Source of the DNA: Anaerolineae bacterium
GTDB lineage: Bacteria; Chloroflexota; Anaerolineae; Anaerolineales; Anaerolineaceae
Assembly (NCBI GenBank): GCA_013178095.1
Contig: JABLXK010000007.1
Span: forward strand, 62,001-126,000
DNA length: 64,000 nucleotides
Direction of reading: 5' to 3'
Part shown: positions 1-8,084 of the stretch, in pieces
Numbering within the stretch: position 1 is the stretch's first letter
Layout of the letters: every line of letters starts with the position of its first letter
Notes under the pieces: model-generated
Told to the model about the DNA's origin: nothing
Database searches by the model: none
Seen by the model: the letters and a program-made list of their open reading frames with translations, nothing else
Made by a program: the position numbers and the translations under genes

Positions 1-1240
1 GAATGTGGATCTTGCCCTCGTTGATCATTTGCTCCGATACGGCCGCCACCATGTCCTCCGGCGCACCGGCCGCAATTGCCACCTGGCGGGCATGCAGCGC
101 CATGTGCCCGCGCTGAATGCCTTCGGTCGCCAGGGCGCGCAGTGCGCCCAGGTTTTGCGCCAGCCCGACCGAAACGATCACCTCGGCCAGTTCGGCGGCG
201 GTCTTCACACCCATTAATTGGATGGCCGCGGCCGCGCCTTTGTGCACGCGCGTGGCCCCGCCTACGATCCCGACCGCCATGGGCATTTCCAGGCTGCCCA
301 GCAGGCTGCCGTCCTCACCCTTTGACCAGGTACTCAGGCTGGTGTAACGCCCGCTGCGGGCGGCGTAGGCGTGCGCGCCGGCTTCCACCGCGCGCCAGTC
401 GTTTCCGGTGGCAATCACCACCGCGTCCACGCCGTTCATGATGCCCTTGTTATGGGTGGCCGCGCGGTAAGGGTCCGCCGCGGCGAATGCCCAGGCTTCA
501 ATGATGCGATCACGCACTTCGGCTCCCGTGTAATTGTTGAATGCCAGCGCCTCTTCCGGGATGCGGCATTGCGCGCGCGCCAGCCGGCGGTCCGCCAGGT
601 TGGACAGGATGCGCAGCAGCACACGCCCGCCGCTGATGCGTTCGACCTGCGGCGCCAGGCGTTCCAGGGCGGTATTAATGGCGTTGGCGCCCATGGCGTC
701 GCGCACGTCCATGATCAGGTGCAGCACGAGGAACGGCCCGATGGGCGATTTCTCGATCAGGCGCACCTGCAAATCGCGCGCGCCGCCGCCCAGCTTGAGC
801 AGCAGCGGATCGATCTGGTTCGCTTCCGCCAGCAAGCCCTCACGCTGGGCTTCCAGGGCAGCTTTAGCCTGCTGCAGGTCGGGGACATCCAGCACTTGCA
901 TCTGCCCGATCATCTCGGGAGCAGTTGCGGAAGCAGTGAAACCGCCGCCGGCGCGCGCCAGGCGCGCCATGAAAGAAGCAGCCGCCACCACCGAGGGTTC
1001 TTCGATCACCATCGGCACAGGTACTTCCCGCCCATTGATGAGGAAATGCTGCGCAACGCCCATGGGCAGGGCGTACGTACCCACCACATTTTCGATCATG
1101 TGATCGGCCTGCGCCAGGTTTAGTCCGTCCGCTCCGCTCAGCGCATCCAGCGCGGACTGATCCAGCGAGGTTTGCTCCGCCAGCTGCGCCAGGCGTTCGG
1201 CCGGGGTCATTTCGTAAAATTTCTTGTTATATTCTTCCAT
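1..1240 (-). CDS. mvaA: Hydroxymethylglutaryl-CoA reductase, class II (3' end cut by window)
   Basis: Interconverts HMG-CoA and mevalonate with NAD(P)H in the cytosol. The frame is open from an ATG at 1240 to base 1 with no stop, giving about 413 residues. The family is about 430 long, so only the extreme C-terminus is missing. The N-terminal stretch ENVVGTYALPMGVA, a central MDVRDAMGANAINT segment, the THNKGIMNGVDAV substrate region and a late LARARQVA-like His region fit class II enzymes. No Shine-Dalgarno is seen. TACAAT (1252-1247 on the minus strand) lies 6 nt before the ATG, so the mRNA may be leaderless. Class II enzymes can be biosynthetic or degradative; the sequence alone does not decide, though a DUF35 protein at 30 kb belongs to a family often found with mevalonate-pathway thiolases. 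Confidence 0.9.
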   Translation of the reverse strand, partial: MEEYNKKFYEMTPAERLAQLAEQTSLDQSALDALSGADGLNLAQADHMIENVVGTYALPMGVAQHFLINGREVPVPMVIEEPSVVAAASFMARLARAGGGFTASATAPEMIGQMQVLDVPDLQQAKAALEAQREGLLAEANQIDPLLLKLGGGARDLQVRLIEKSPIGPFLVLHLIMDVRDAMGANAINTALERLAPQVERISGGRVLLRILSNLADRRLARAQCRIPEEALAFNNYTGAEVRDRIIEAWAFAAADPYRAATHNKGIMNGVDAVVIATGNDWRAVEAGAHAYAARSGRYTSLSTWSKGEDGSLLGSLEMPMAVGIVGGATRVHKGAAAAIQLMGVKTAAELAEVIVSVGLAQNLGALRALATEGIQRGHMALHARQVAIAAGAPEDMVAAVSEQMINEGKIHI

Positions 1241-1303
1241 TTTTAGATTGTAGATGATACAAGCCGCCGGCTTGCAAAAACTATCAGAATATTAACAGGG
1301 ATT

Positions 1304-1545
1304 TTAACCACAGGTGAACACAGATTAGGGATAGCTCCCTCTCCGGTTTATACGCCTTGAGGAGAAGGCAAAAAACCTTCCACTTCCAGCCGAGATTCTT
1401 CCCTCGCTGCGCGAGGTCAGAATGACAGTATCTGGCGGGAATGGAATCTCATCCTACCGATTACACAAGAAAGACAGATAAAAGTGAGTCATCTATGTTC
1501 ATCAATTATGAAACAATCATCTGCGTTTATCCGTGTAAGAAAGCA
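1304..1545. repeat. Gene-free gap with dispersed repeat fragments
   Basis: The 400 bp between the divergent HMG-CoA reductase and aminopeptidase genes hold no convincing ORF. At 1304-1327 is an ACCACAGGTGAACACAG-type element, and its partner in the opposite sense (ATCTGCGTTTATCCGTGT) is at 1518-1537. Between them, near 1388-1430, is a GAGATTCTTCCCTCGC...CAGAATGACA element. Related pieces recur near 4.6, 20.2, 24.8 and 40.8 kb, marking these as dispersed non-coding repeats. Confidence 0.6.
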
Positions 1546-1641
1546 GCCTTTCAACCAAGTAGTACACATGAATGGGTGCTCTAGAAACATTTGGGGAGAG
1601 GTAAAATAACCATAGCACTACAGAATTAGAATGGAGTAAAA

Positions 1642-2754
1642 ATGAGAGATCCGCGCATCGATAAATTGGCTGACCTGTTGGTGGATTACAGCGTCAAAGT
1701 TCAGCCCAAACAAAAAGTCCTGATCCACGGCGAGTTGGGCAGCGAACCCTTGATATCCGCCTGTTTCAAGAAATGCCTGCAAGCCGGCGCGTATCCATTC
1801 GCCGTACCGTACATTGCCGACTGGGTGGAAAGCACCCTGCGCTACGGCAGCCCCGAGCAATACGCCGAGGTTTACCGCCCCTTCAAGGAAATGTACGAAA
1901 CCTACGACGCGCGTATCCGCATCCTGGGCGAGTTGAATACCAAAGAGCTTTCCCAGTTCGACCCGGCCAAAGTCTCGCAATTTTTTGGCGTCAACGGCGA
2001 CGCCCTGAAAATCGTGTTGGAACGCGAAGCCAAAGGGGAGATGAAGTGGGTAGCTGCGCTGTTTCCCACCCTGGCCTACGCCCAGGACGCCAATATGAGC
2101 CTGGCGGAATACGAAGATTTCGTCTACGACGCCTGTCTGCCGGATATGGATGACCCGGTGGGTTATTGGAAAAATGTCCAAAAGCGCCAGGATAAAGCCA
2201 TTGCCTGGTTGAAAGGCAAGAAACAGGTGCACGTGACCGCACCCGGCACCGACCTGACTCTCAGCATCGCAGGGCGGCCGTTTATTAACTGCTGCTGCCA
2301 GGTCAACGTGCCGGATGGCGAAATTTTTACCTCGCCGGTGGAAAACAGCGCCAACGGTTACGTTAATTTCACGTATCCGACCATGTACGAAGGTTTTGAA
2401 GTCACCAACGTGCGCCTGGAATTCAAGGACGGCAAAGCCGTCAAGGCTACAGCCGACAAGAATGAGGCCTATTTGAACGCCAAGCTGGATATCGACGCCG
2501 GCGCGCGCTACCTGGGTGAATTCGCCATCGGCACCAATGAACGCATCAACAAGTTCACCGGGCAAATCCTGTTCGACGAAAAAATCGGCGGCAGCTTCCA
2601 CCTGGCGCTCGGCCACGGCTACCCCGAATCCAAAACCGAGAATAAAGATTCTGCCATCCATTGGGATATGATCTGCGACCTGCGCAACAACGGCGAGATC
2701 ACCGTGGACGGGGAGCTGTTTTATAAAAACGGTAAATTCATGATCGATTTTTAA
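1642..2754 (+). CDS. M29 family aminopeptidase (AmpS/AmpT type)
   Basis: Metallo-aminopeptidase of the thermophilic peptidase M29 family, which removes N-terminal residues from peptides in the cytosol. The 370-residue length is normal for the family. Metal-ligand regions are visible: NVPDGEIFTSPVE at about residues 218-230, then IGTNERINKFTG, the SFHLALGHGYPES stretch and IHWDMICDL near the C-terminus. A GGAG element 6 nt upstream supports the ATG at 1642. It is the first gene of a tight operon: the amidase gene starts 9 bp after its stop, and nadE follows. How the peptidase relates to NAD synthesis is unclear. Confidence 0.92.
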   Translation: MRDPRIDKLADLLVDYSVKVQPKQKVLIHGELGSEPLISACFKKCLQAGAYPFAVPYIADWVESTLRYGSPEQYAEVYRPFKEMYETYDARIRILGELNTKELSQFDPAKVSQFFGVNGDALKIVLEREAKGEMKWVAALFPTLAYAQDANMSLAEYEDFVYDACLPDMDDPVGYWKNVQKRQDKAIAWLKGKKQVHVTAPGTDLTLSIAGRPFINCCCQVNVPDGEIFTSPVENSANGYVNFTYPTMYEGFEVTNVRLEFKDGKAVKATADKNEAYLNAKLDIDAGARYLGEFAIGTNERINKFTGQILFDEKIGGSFHLALGHGYPESKTENKDSAIHWDMICDLRNNGEITVDGELFYKNGKFMIDF

Positions 2755-2763
2755 GGAATGCAC

Positions 2764-3633
2764 ATGAAAGTAAAACTGGCGCTGGCGCAAATTAAAACCA
2801 AATTGGGCGTGGTGGAAGCCAACCTGGAAAAGCACCTGGAATTCATCCAGCGCGCCGGAGCCGAAGGCAGCGATCTGATTATTTTCCCGGAACTTTCGCT
2901 GACCGGCTACGTGCTGCAGGATCTGGTGCCCACTGTGGCGCACCCCGCCAAAGGCGATGACCCGGTTTTCAAGGAACTGCTGGCAGCCAGTAAAAACATT
3001 GACATCGTGGTTGGTTTTGCCGAGGAGGATGTGCGCAACCGCTTTTATATCTCCAGCGCTTATCTTTCGCAGGGCAAGATTGTGCACGTGCATCGCAAGG
3101 TGTATCTGCCCACTTACGGCCTGTTCGACGAAGGGCGTTTCTTCGCCTGGGGCGATTCAGTAGCCGCCTTTGACACCCGTTTCGGGCGGGCGGGCATCCT
3201 GATCTGCGAGGATTTCTGGCATACCTCGTCGCCTTATTTACTATGGATGGATGGCGCCGACTTGTTCTTGTTCACCTCCGCCTCGCCCGGCCGCGGCCTT
3301 ACTTCCGCACCCCAGCTTAGTACGGCACAATGGGTGGAGAGTATCAACCAGGCTTATGCCAGCATCTTCACTTCCTTTGTGATCCACAGCAACCGCGTGG
3401 GTTACGAAGACGGGCTGCATTTCTGGGGCGGCTCCACCGTGTTCGACCCCAACGGCGAGCTGGTGGTCAAAGCTCCACTGGAGGAAGAAGCCTTGACCTT
3501 CTGCGAGCTTGACTTGAACCAGCTGCACCGCACACGCGCGCGCCTGCCGCTGCTGCGCGACGAACGCACCGCGCTGGTGCAGCGCGAGCTGACCCGCATC
3601 CTCAACCGCGACGGCAGCCGTTCCGGCAGGTAA
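2764..3633 (+). CDS. Nitrilase-superfamily amidase, probable glutaminase subunit of NAD synthetase
   Basis: Carbon-nitrogen hydrolase. All three catalytic residues are visible: Glu in FPELSLTGY, Lys in HRKVYLPTYGLFDE and Cys in LICEDFWHTSS. The closest resemblance is to the N-terminal glutaminase domain of fused glutamine-dependent NAD synthetases, and nadE follows directly with no room between the genes. Inference: it supplies ammonia from glutamine to the NadE protein as a separate subunit. I chose the ATG at 2764 because AAGGA lies 6 nt before it; the in-frame ATG at 2758 touches that element. A free-standing omega-amidase or other nitrilase role is possible. Confidence 0.85.
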   Translation: MKVKLALAQIKTKLGVVEANLEKHLEFIQRAGAEGSDLIIFPELSLTGYVLQDLVPTVAHPAKGDDPVFKELLAASKNIDIVVGFAEEDVRNRFYISSAYLSQGKIVHVHRKVYLPTYGLFDEGRFFAWGDSVAAFDTRFGRAGILICEDFWHTSSPYLLWMDGADLFLFTSASPGRGLTSAPQLSTAQWVESINQAYASIFTSFVIHSNRVGYEDGLHFWGGSTVFDPNGELVVKAPLEEEALTFCELDLNQLHRTRARLPLLRDERTALVQRELTRILNRDGSRSGR

Positions 3634-3644
3634 TGGAGGAAATG

Positions 3645-4466
3645 ATGGACGGTTTGAACATCAATACCGATCTGGCGCGCAGCATCCTGGGCGGATTTAT
3701 CCGCAGCGAAACCACGCGCGCCGGTTTCTCGAAAGCAGTCGTGGGCCTCTCGGGCGGCGTAGACTCCGCCGTCTCTTGCTTTTTGGCTGCCGAGGCGCTA
3801 GGCGCGCAAAACGTGCTGGCCGTGCGCATGCCCTACAAGACCTCTTCACAGGAGTCGCTCGACCACGCTCAAATGGTGATCGACGCCACCGGCGTGCAAT
3901 CCATGACCATCCCGATCACGGAGATGGCGGACGGATTGATCAGTAAATTTCCAGACATGTCCAACCTGCGCAAGGGCAATATCATGGCGCGCTGCCGCAT
4001 GATCGTGCTTTACGACCAATCCGCAGCTTTCAGCGGGCTGGTAGTGGGCACCAGCAACAAGACCGAAATCTTGCTGGGTTATTCCACCCAGTTCGGCGAT
4101 GCGGCTTCGGCCTTCAACCCGCTGGGCGACCTATACAAGACCCAATTGCGCCAATTGGCGCGCGCCCTGGGCGTGCCGCAGGTGATCGTCGACAAAGCTC
4201 CCACAGCCGACCTGTGGGCCGGGCAAACCGACGAAGGCGAGCTGGGCTTCACCTACGCCGAAGTGGATAAGCTGCTCTACCTGCTGGTGGACGAGCGCTA
4301 CACGCCGGATGAGTGCGTGGAAGCCGGTTTCGAGCGCAAATTTGTTGACGTGGTGGTCAAACGCATCCAGCGCTACCACTACAAGCGCGTGATGCCGCCT
4401 ATCGCTAAACTGGGCAACCGCACAGTCGGCTACGATTTTCTGTACCTGCGCGACTGGGGCACATAA
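3645..4466 (+). CDS. nadE: NAD(+) synthetase, ammonia-dependent type
   Basis: Amidates nicotinate adenine dinucleotide to NAD, the last step of NAD synthesis. The PP-loop GLSGGVDSAVS (about residues 30-40), GTSNKTEILLGY, FGDAASAFNPLGDLYK and PTADLWAGQTDEGELGF are textbook NadE motifs. About 273 residues matches the short, ammonia-dependent class, which lacks a glutaminase domain. The frame is open from an ATG at 3633 that overlaps the amidase stop, but GGAGG at 3635-3639 places the likely start at 3645 (MDGLNINTD). Third gene of the aminopeptidase-amidase-nadE operon. Confidence 0.93.
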   Translation: MDGLNINTDLARSILGGFIRSETTRAGFSKAVVGLSGGVDSAVSCFLAAEALGAQNVLAVRMPYKTSSQESLDHAQMVIDATGVQSMTIPITEMADGLISKFPDMSNLRKGNIMARCRMIVLYDQSAAFSGLVVGTSNKTEILLGYSTQFGDAASAFNPLGDLYKTQLRQLARALGVPQVIVDKAPTADLWAGQTDEGELGFTYAEVDKLLYLLVDERYTPDECVEAGFERKFVDVVVKRIQRYHYKRVMPPIAKLGNRTVGYDFLYLRDWGT

Positions 4467-4585
4467 AGGTTTTTTATATTTAATCGCTTTAATTTATGAA
4501 AACAAATGGAGTGCGATTTCGCGCGCCGGGATTAATCATCAAAAGGTTGAATTTTAGTAAAAAATTCAATATGTCAAATCCATAA

Positions 4586-4637
4586 ACCCGGCCAAGACCT
4601 TTCCCAATGCTTCGCTAAGGGTCGTCAGAATGACAAG
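4586..4637. repeat. Dispersed repeat fragment (GTCAGAATGACA type)
   Basis: Non-coding piece reading AATGCTTCGCTAAGGGTC then GTCAGAATGACA, downstream of nadE. The same design (short GC-rich inverted core followed by CAGAATGACA or CAGGATGACA) appears near 1.4, 20.2, 24.8 and 40.87 kb. Confidence 0.5.
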
Positions 4638-4684
4638 AGATAAAGCTTAATGTTGGGTTTCGCTATGCTCCCAACAAAATTTAA

Positions 4685-4709
4685 CAAAAAACGGGCTGTC
4701 ACCAGCCCG
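4685..4709 (-). terminator. Rho-independent terminator after the ATP-grasp ligase gene
   Basis: On the minus strand a perfect 7-bp stem CGGGCTG/CAGCCCG with a 4-nt loop is followed by TTTTTTG. It starts 8 bp after the stop of the 4717-5781 gene. Confidence 0.8.
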
Positions 4710-4716
4710 CTTTCGT

Positions 4717-5781
4717 CTATTCGATCATCCCGTAGCGCTTCAACGCCGCTTCCAGGATCATGTTCACCAGCTCGGTGTGGCTGGTGCCATCGGCGCGGCC
4801 TTCGATCACCAGGTCGGAAATATCCGGTGAAAGCCCCGGCAGGGGATTGATTTCCAGGATGTAAGGCTTCCAATTTTCGTTTACATTCAAGCGGAAATCC
4901 ACGCGGGCGCAATCGTAAGCGCCCATCACGCGGAACACCGCCGCCGCCAGCCAGTTGAGCTCATCCACCAGTTCTTCAGGAATCGGCGCGGGGCACAAGT
5001 AATCGAGTTGCTCCGCCAGGGCCACTTTCAGGCGGTTGCTGTAGACCGCATCGGTGATTTCATACGGTTTCAGATCCACCTCCATGGGCGGCAGGAAATA
5101 TAACCCGGCTTGCACGCGTGGAGCTTTGGGGTTGAGCGGCATGCGGCGCGCAACCGGGCCGACCAGGTTGCCAACCATGCCAACCGTCACCTCGCGACCG
5201 TCGATGTAGGTCTCAACCAGGGCGGGCTGCTTGTATTTTTGAATAATAAAGCTAACCTGTTCACGCAGCTCTTCTTCAGTGTGCACGACCGATTTAGCGC
5301 TGACGCCCATGCTGGTGCCCTCGCGGCTGGGTTTCACGAACAGCGGAAAACGCAGGTCGTCATTCAGGGGTTCATCGGCGCGGTCGAATTCCTGGAAGGC
5401 CGGCGTTGGCAATTCGTGCCACCACAGGATGCGTTTGGTCATGGGTTTATCCAATGCCAATGCCAGGGTGAACAGGCGCGAGCCGGTATAAGGAATACGC
5501 AGCATTTCCAACAAAGCCGGAATTTGCGCTTCGCGTGAATCGCCAAAATGGCCTTCGCAGATATTGAAGCAAATATCCGGCTTATATTTGGGCAATTCGG
5601 TCATCAATGTCAGATCACCCTCGAAGAATTCGCTGCTGTGGCCGTTGGAACGCAAGGCTTCCTGGATGGCATTAATAGTTTTTTCCGAGTCGAGATCATC
5701 CCACTGGTCCTCGGGCATTCCATCCCAATGGGGGGCATTTTTCTTTAAATTCGCCAAAACAGCAATTTTAAATTTTTTCAC
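4717..5781 (-). CDS. D-alanine-D-alanine ligase family ATP-grasp enzyme
   Basis: ATP-grasp ligase related to Ddl. Seen: N-terminal KIAVLANLKKN, ICFNICEGHFGDSREAQ near residue 75 (the NxxEG region of Ddl), KPSREGTSMGVS (ATP-grasp loop, about 150), ETYIDGREVTVG, and the metal-binding ILEINPLPGLSP near the C-terminus. The 354-residue length fits. It starts with GTG at 5781 behind GAGG, 25 bp after the ABC-F stop, so the two are probably cotranscribed and end at the terminator at 4685-4709. It could be true Ddl or one of the diverged ligases that join other amino acids; no other peptidoglycan genes are nearby. Confidence 0.85.
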   Translation of the reverse strand: MKKFKIAVLANLKKNAPHWDGMPEDQWDDLDSEKTINAIQEALRSNGHSSEFFEGDLTLMTELPKYKPDICFNICEGHFGDSREAQIPALLEMLRIPYTGSRLFTLALALDKPMTKRILWWHELPTPAFQEFDRADEPLNDDLRFPLFVKPSREGTSMGVSAKSVVHTEEELREQVSFIIQKYKQPALVETYIDGREVTVGMVGNLVGPVARRMPLNPKAPRVQAGLYFLPPMEVDLKPYEITDAVYSNRLKVALAEQLDYLCPAPIPEELVDELNWLAAAVFRVMGAYDCARVDFRLNVNENWKPYILEINPLPGLSPDISDLVIEGRADGTSHTELVNMILEAALKRYGMIE

Positions 5782-5806
5782 CGTATGATCCTCATCTTTT
5801 TACATT

Positions 5807-7684
5807 TTAGTCTAAAAATAAGTCGTTCCATTCCTGCCATTTTTGATCCAGAGCATTCTGGATTTCCACATACTGCTGACCCAGGTCCGCCACGCTTTCA
5901 TTGACTTCCAGCGGATGTTCCAGCTTTCCGGTTACTTCGTTCAATTGTTCTTCCAGGCGGTTGATCTGTTCTTCCAATTCGCGCAAGATCCTTGGATTGA
6001 TGGATTTTTTTCTTGACAGCTCCACGGATGCAGCTTTGGCTGGTTTGCGTCCGCTTTTCTTGCCGCTGGCAGCCTCTTTCGGCTCCAGGCTCTCGCGCAA
6101 TTGGCTGTAATTCCCCTTGAACACCAGCATGCCCGTCTTGTCCGGTTCAACCTGCCAGATCTGAGTGGCAACCGCGTCCACCAGGTAGCGGTCGTGTGAA
6201 ACCAACAGCACCGTCCCACCGAACTCAGCCAGCACGCGCTGCAGGATTTCCTGCGAGGGCAGGTCGAGATGGTTGGTGGGTTCGTCCAGGAGCAGCAGGT
6301 TGGCGCCCTGCAGCGCCAGGCAGGCGATAGCCAGCCGGCCGCGTTCGCCGCCGGAAAGCACGCCGACTTCCTTGAACACATCGTCGCCCGTAAAAAGAAA
6401 AGTTGCCAGGTATTTGCGCACTTCCGGTTCCAGCATATTGGGGGCAGTGTGTTGAATTTCCTGGATCAACGTCCAATCGTCGTGCAAGCCCTCGTGCGCC
6501 TGGGCGAAATAACCCACCTGCACGCTGCCGCCTAAATTCACCCGGCCGGCTAGCGGCGGGATTTTATTGAGCAGTGTCTTCAGGAAAGTGGTTTTGCCTG
6601 CCCCGTTGGGGCCCATGATGGCCACACACTCACCGCGCTGCAGCACCAGGTCGGGCACATTGATCAAGATTTTCCTGTCATCGTGATAACCGACCTTCAG
6701 ATCAAAGGTGCGCAGCACCAAATCGCCGGAACGGGCGGCATTCAGCTTGATGTGAATTCGCCGGGTCTTTTGGGGCGGCGCCAGGCGTGCGTCAACCAAC
6801 AGGCGTTCCAGCCGGCGGCGGCGCCCTTGCGCCTGGCGGGTGTTCTGTCCGGCGATGTTGCGCCGAATGTAGTCCTCTTCCTTGGCGATGAATTCCTGTT
6901 GAGCTTCATATTCCTTCAACTGGCGTTCGTAGCGCTCCTCGCGCTGCAGCAGGTAGGCGCTGTAGTTGCCGTGGTAGCTCTCGATAGTGGGGGTCATTTC
7001 CCAGATCACAGATACCGTCCGGTCGAGGAAATAGCGGTCGTGTGAAACCAGCACCACCGCGCCATCCCAATTCTTTAGATAACCTTCCAGCCATTCCATA
7101 GCCTGGATATCCAGGTGGTTGGTGGGTTCGTCCAGGAGTAATAAGTCCGGATTGGAAAGCAGCAGCCGCGCCAGGTAAGCGCGCGTGCGCTGCCCGCCCG
7201 AGAGGATCGCCAGCGGTTTGTGATATTCGTCCCTGGCAAAACCCAACCCACTCAGGGTGCGTTCGATATCATTTTCATAGTTATATCCGCCAGCCTGCTC
7301 GAAACGTTCCTGCAGGCGGCTGTATTTTTCCAGAAATTCCGTGTCGGCGTGATGATCGCCCATCTGCGCATCCATGCCCCGCAATTGCGCCTGCATTTCC
7401 AGCAAATCGTTGAAAACAGACAAACACTCATCCCAGAGCGTCCGCCCGGATTCGAGCGCCGCTTCCTGGGGCAGGTAGCCGATGCGCAGATTCCTGGCGT
7501 ATTGAACCGTGCCATCCGAAGCGGTTTCTTCACCGATCAGAATGCGCAGCAAGGTGGTTTTTCCAACCCCGTTCGGTCCAACCAAGCCAATGCGCGCGTG
7601 TTTGGGTACACTAAAGGAAAGGTTTGAGAAGATATCCTCAACACCAAACGACTTAGCAAGGTTACAGGCACTGATTAACGACAT
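5807..7684 (-). CDS. ABC-F family ATPase
   Basis: Soluble protein with two ABC cassettes and no membrane segments, of the ABC-F class that acts on ribosomes. Cassette 1: GPNGVGKTTL near residue 35, LSGGQRTRAYLARLL, LLLLDEPTNHLD. Cassette 2: GPNGAGKTTF near 355, LSGGERGRLAIACLAL, LLLLDEPTNHLD. An arginine-rich interdomain linker (TRQAQGRRRRLERLL) and a C-terminal charged coiled coil (REILRELEEQINRLEEQLN-like) resemble the Uup/ABCF3 branch. No Shine-Dalgarno; TATGAT (7695-7690) sits 5 nt before the ATG. The subgroup (antibiotic protection versus housekeeping) cannot be decided here. Confidence 0.92.
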   Translation of the reverse strand: MSLISACNLAKSFGVEDIFSNLSFSVPKHARIGLVGPNGVGKTTLLRILIGEETASDGTVQYARNLRIGYLPQEAALESGRTLWDECLSVFNDLLEMQAQLRGMDAQMGDHHADTEFLEKYSRLQERFEQAGGYNYENDIERTLSGLGFARDEYHKPLAILSGGQRTRAYLARLLLSNPDLLLLDEPTNHLDIQAMEWLEGYLKNWDGAVVLVSHDRYFLDRTVSVIWEMTPTIESYHGNYSAYLLQREERYERQLKEYEAQQEFIAKEEDYIRRNIAGQNTRQAQGRRRRLERLLVDARLAPPQKTRRIHIKLNAARSGDLVLRTFDLKVGYHDDRKILINVPDLVLQRGECVAIMGPNGAGKTTFLKTLLNKIPPLAGRVNLGGSVQVGYFAQAHEGLHDDWTLIQEIQHTAPNMLEPEVRKYLATFLFTGDDVFKEVGVLSGGERGRLAIACLALQGANLLLLDEPTNHLDLPSQEILQRVLAEFGGTVLLVSHDRYLVDAVATQIWQVEPDKTGMLVFKGNYSQLRESLEPKEAASGKKSGRKPAKAASVELSRKKSINPRILRELEEQINRLEEQLNEVTGKLEHPLEVNESVADLGQQYVEIQNALDQKWQEWNDLFLD

Positions 7685-7839
7685 GGGAAATCATATATCC
7701 GGAATGTAATAGAGCCTTAAACAGCTTTAGCTGCAGAATCCCTGCAGCAATTCCCCCAAAACGATACCCGCGTTGCGAGCACCGTTTCCATTAAGCAACC
7801 TGATATGGATCATAACAAAACGGTCGTTTAATGCCACAT

Positions 7840-7873
7840 GTTCACCTGGTGAACCTTTTCCGAAGGTTTCGGA
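7840..7873. promoter_or_regulatory. Two adjacent palindromes in a divergent promoter region
   Basis: The 400-bp gap between the divergent ABC-F and VWA lipoprotein genes has no ORF. It carries a perfect 15-bp palindrome GTTCACC-T-GGTGAAC (7840-7854), followed 4 bp later by a second, TCCGAA-GGT-TTCGGA (7859-7873). A TTGACA at 7951-7956 could be part of a promoter for the downstream gene, but no clear -10 follows. An operator pair is the simplest reading; no regulator gene is adjacent. Confidence 0.4.
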
Positions 7874-8084
7874 TATCCCTTCAAACGATATATTTGAATG
7901 AATTATATGTATATTTTAGAAAACCGCCAGATGCATAAAACCTAAAACAGTTGACATATTTCTTAAAGCGTTTGTTTAGCTACCCTGCAGAAAATGCCCA
8001 ACTCGAAAAAACCGATCCTGTTGAAAGGATAATTAATTTACTGTATATTTAATACATTCCTAAAACCATTTACGCAGGGGTTCC

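Noticed and set aside
1618..3093. Long open frame of 491 codons antisense to the aminopeptidase and amidase genes
   Set aside because: It is the mirror of well-identified genes with correct ribosome sites; its translation has no recognisable motif and biased composition typical of antisense frames.
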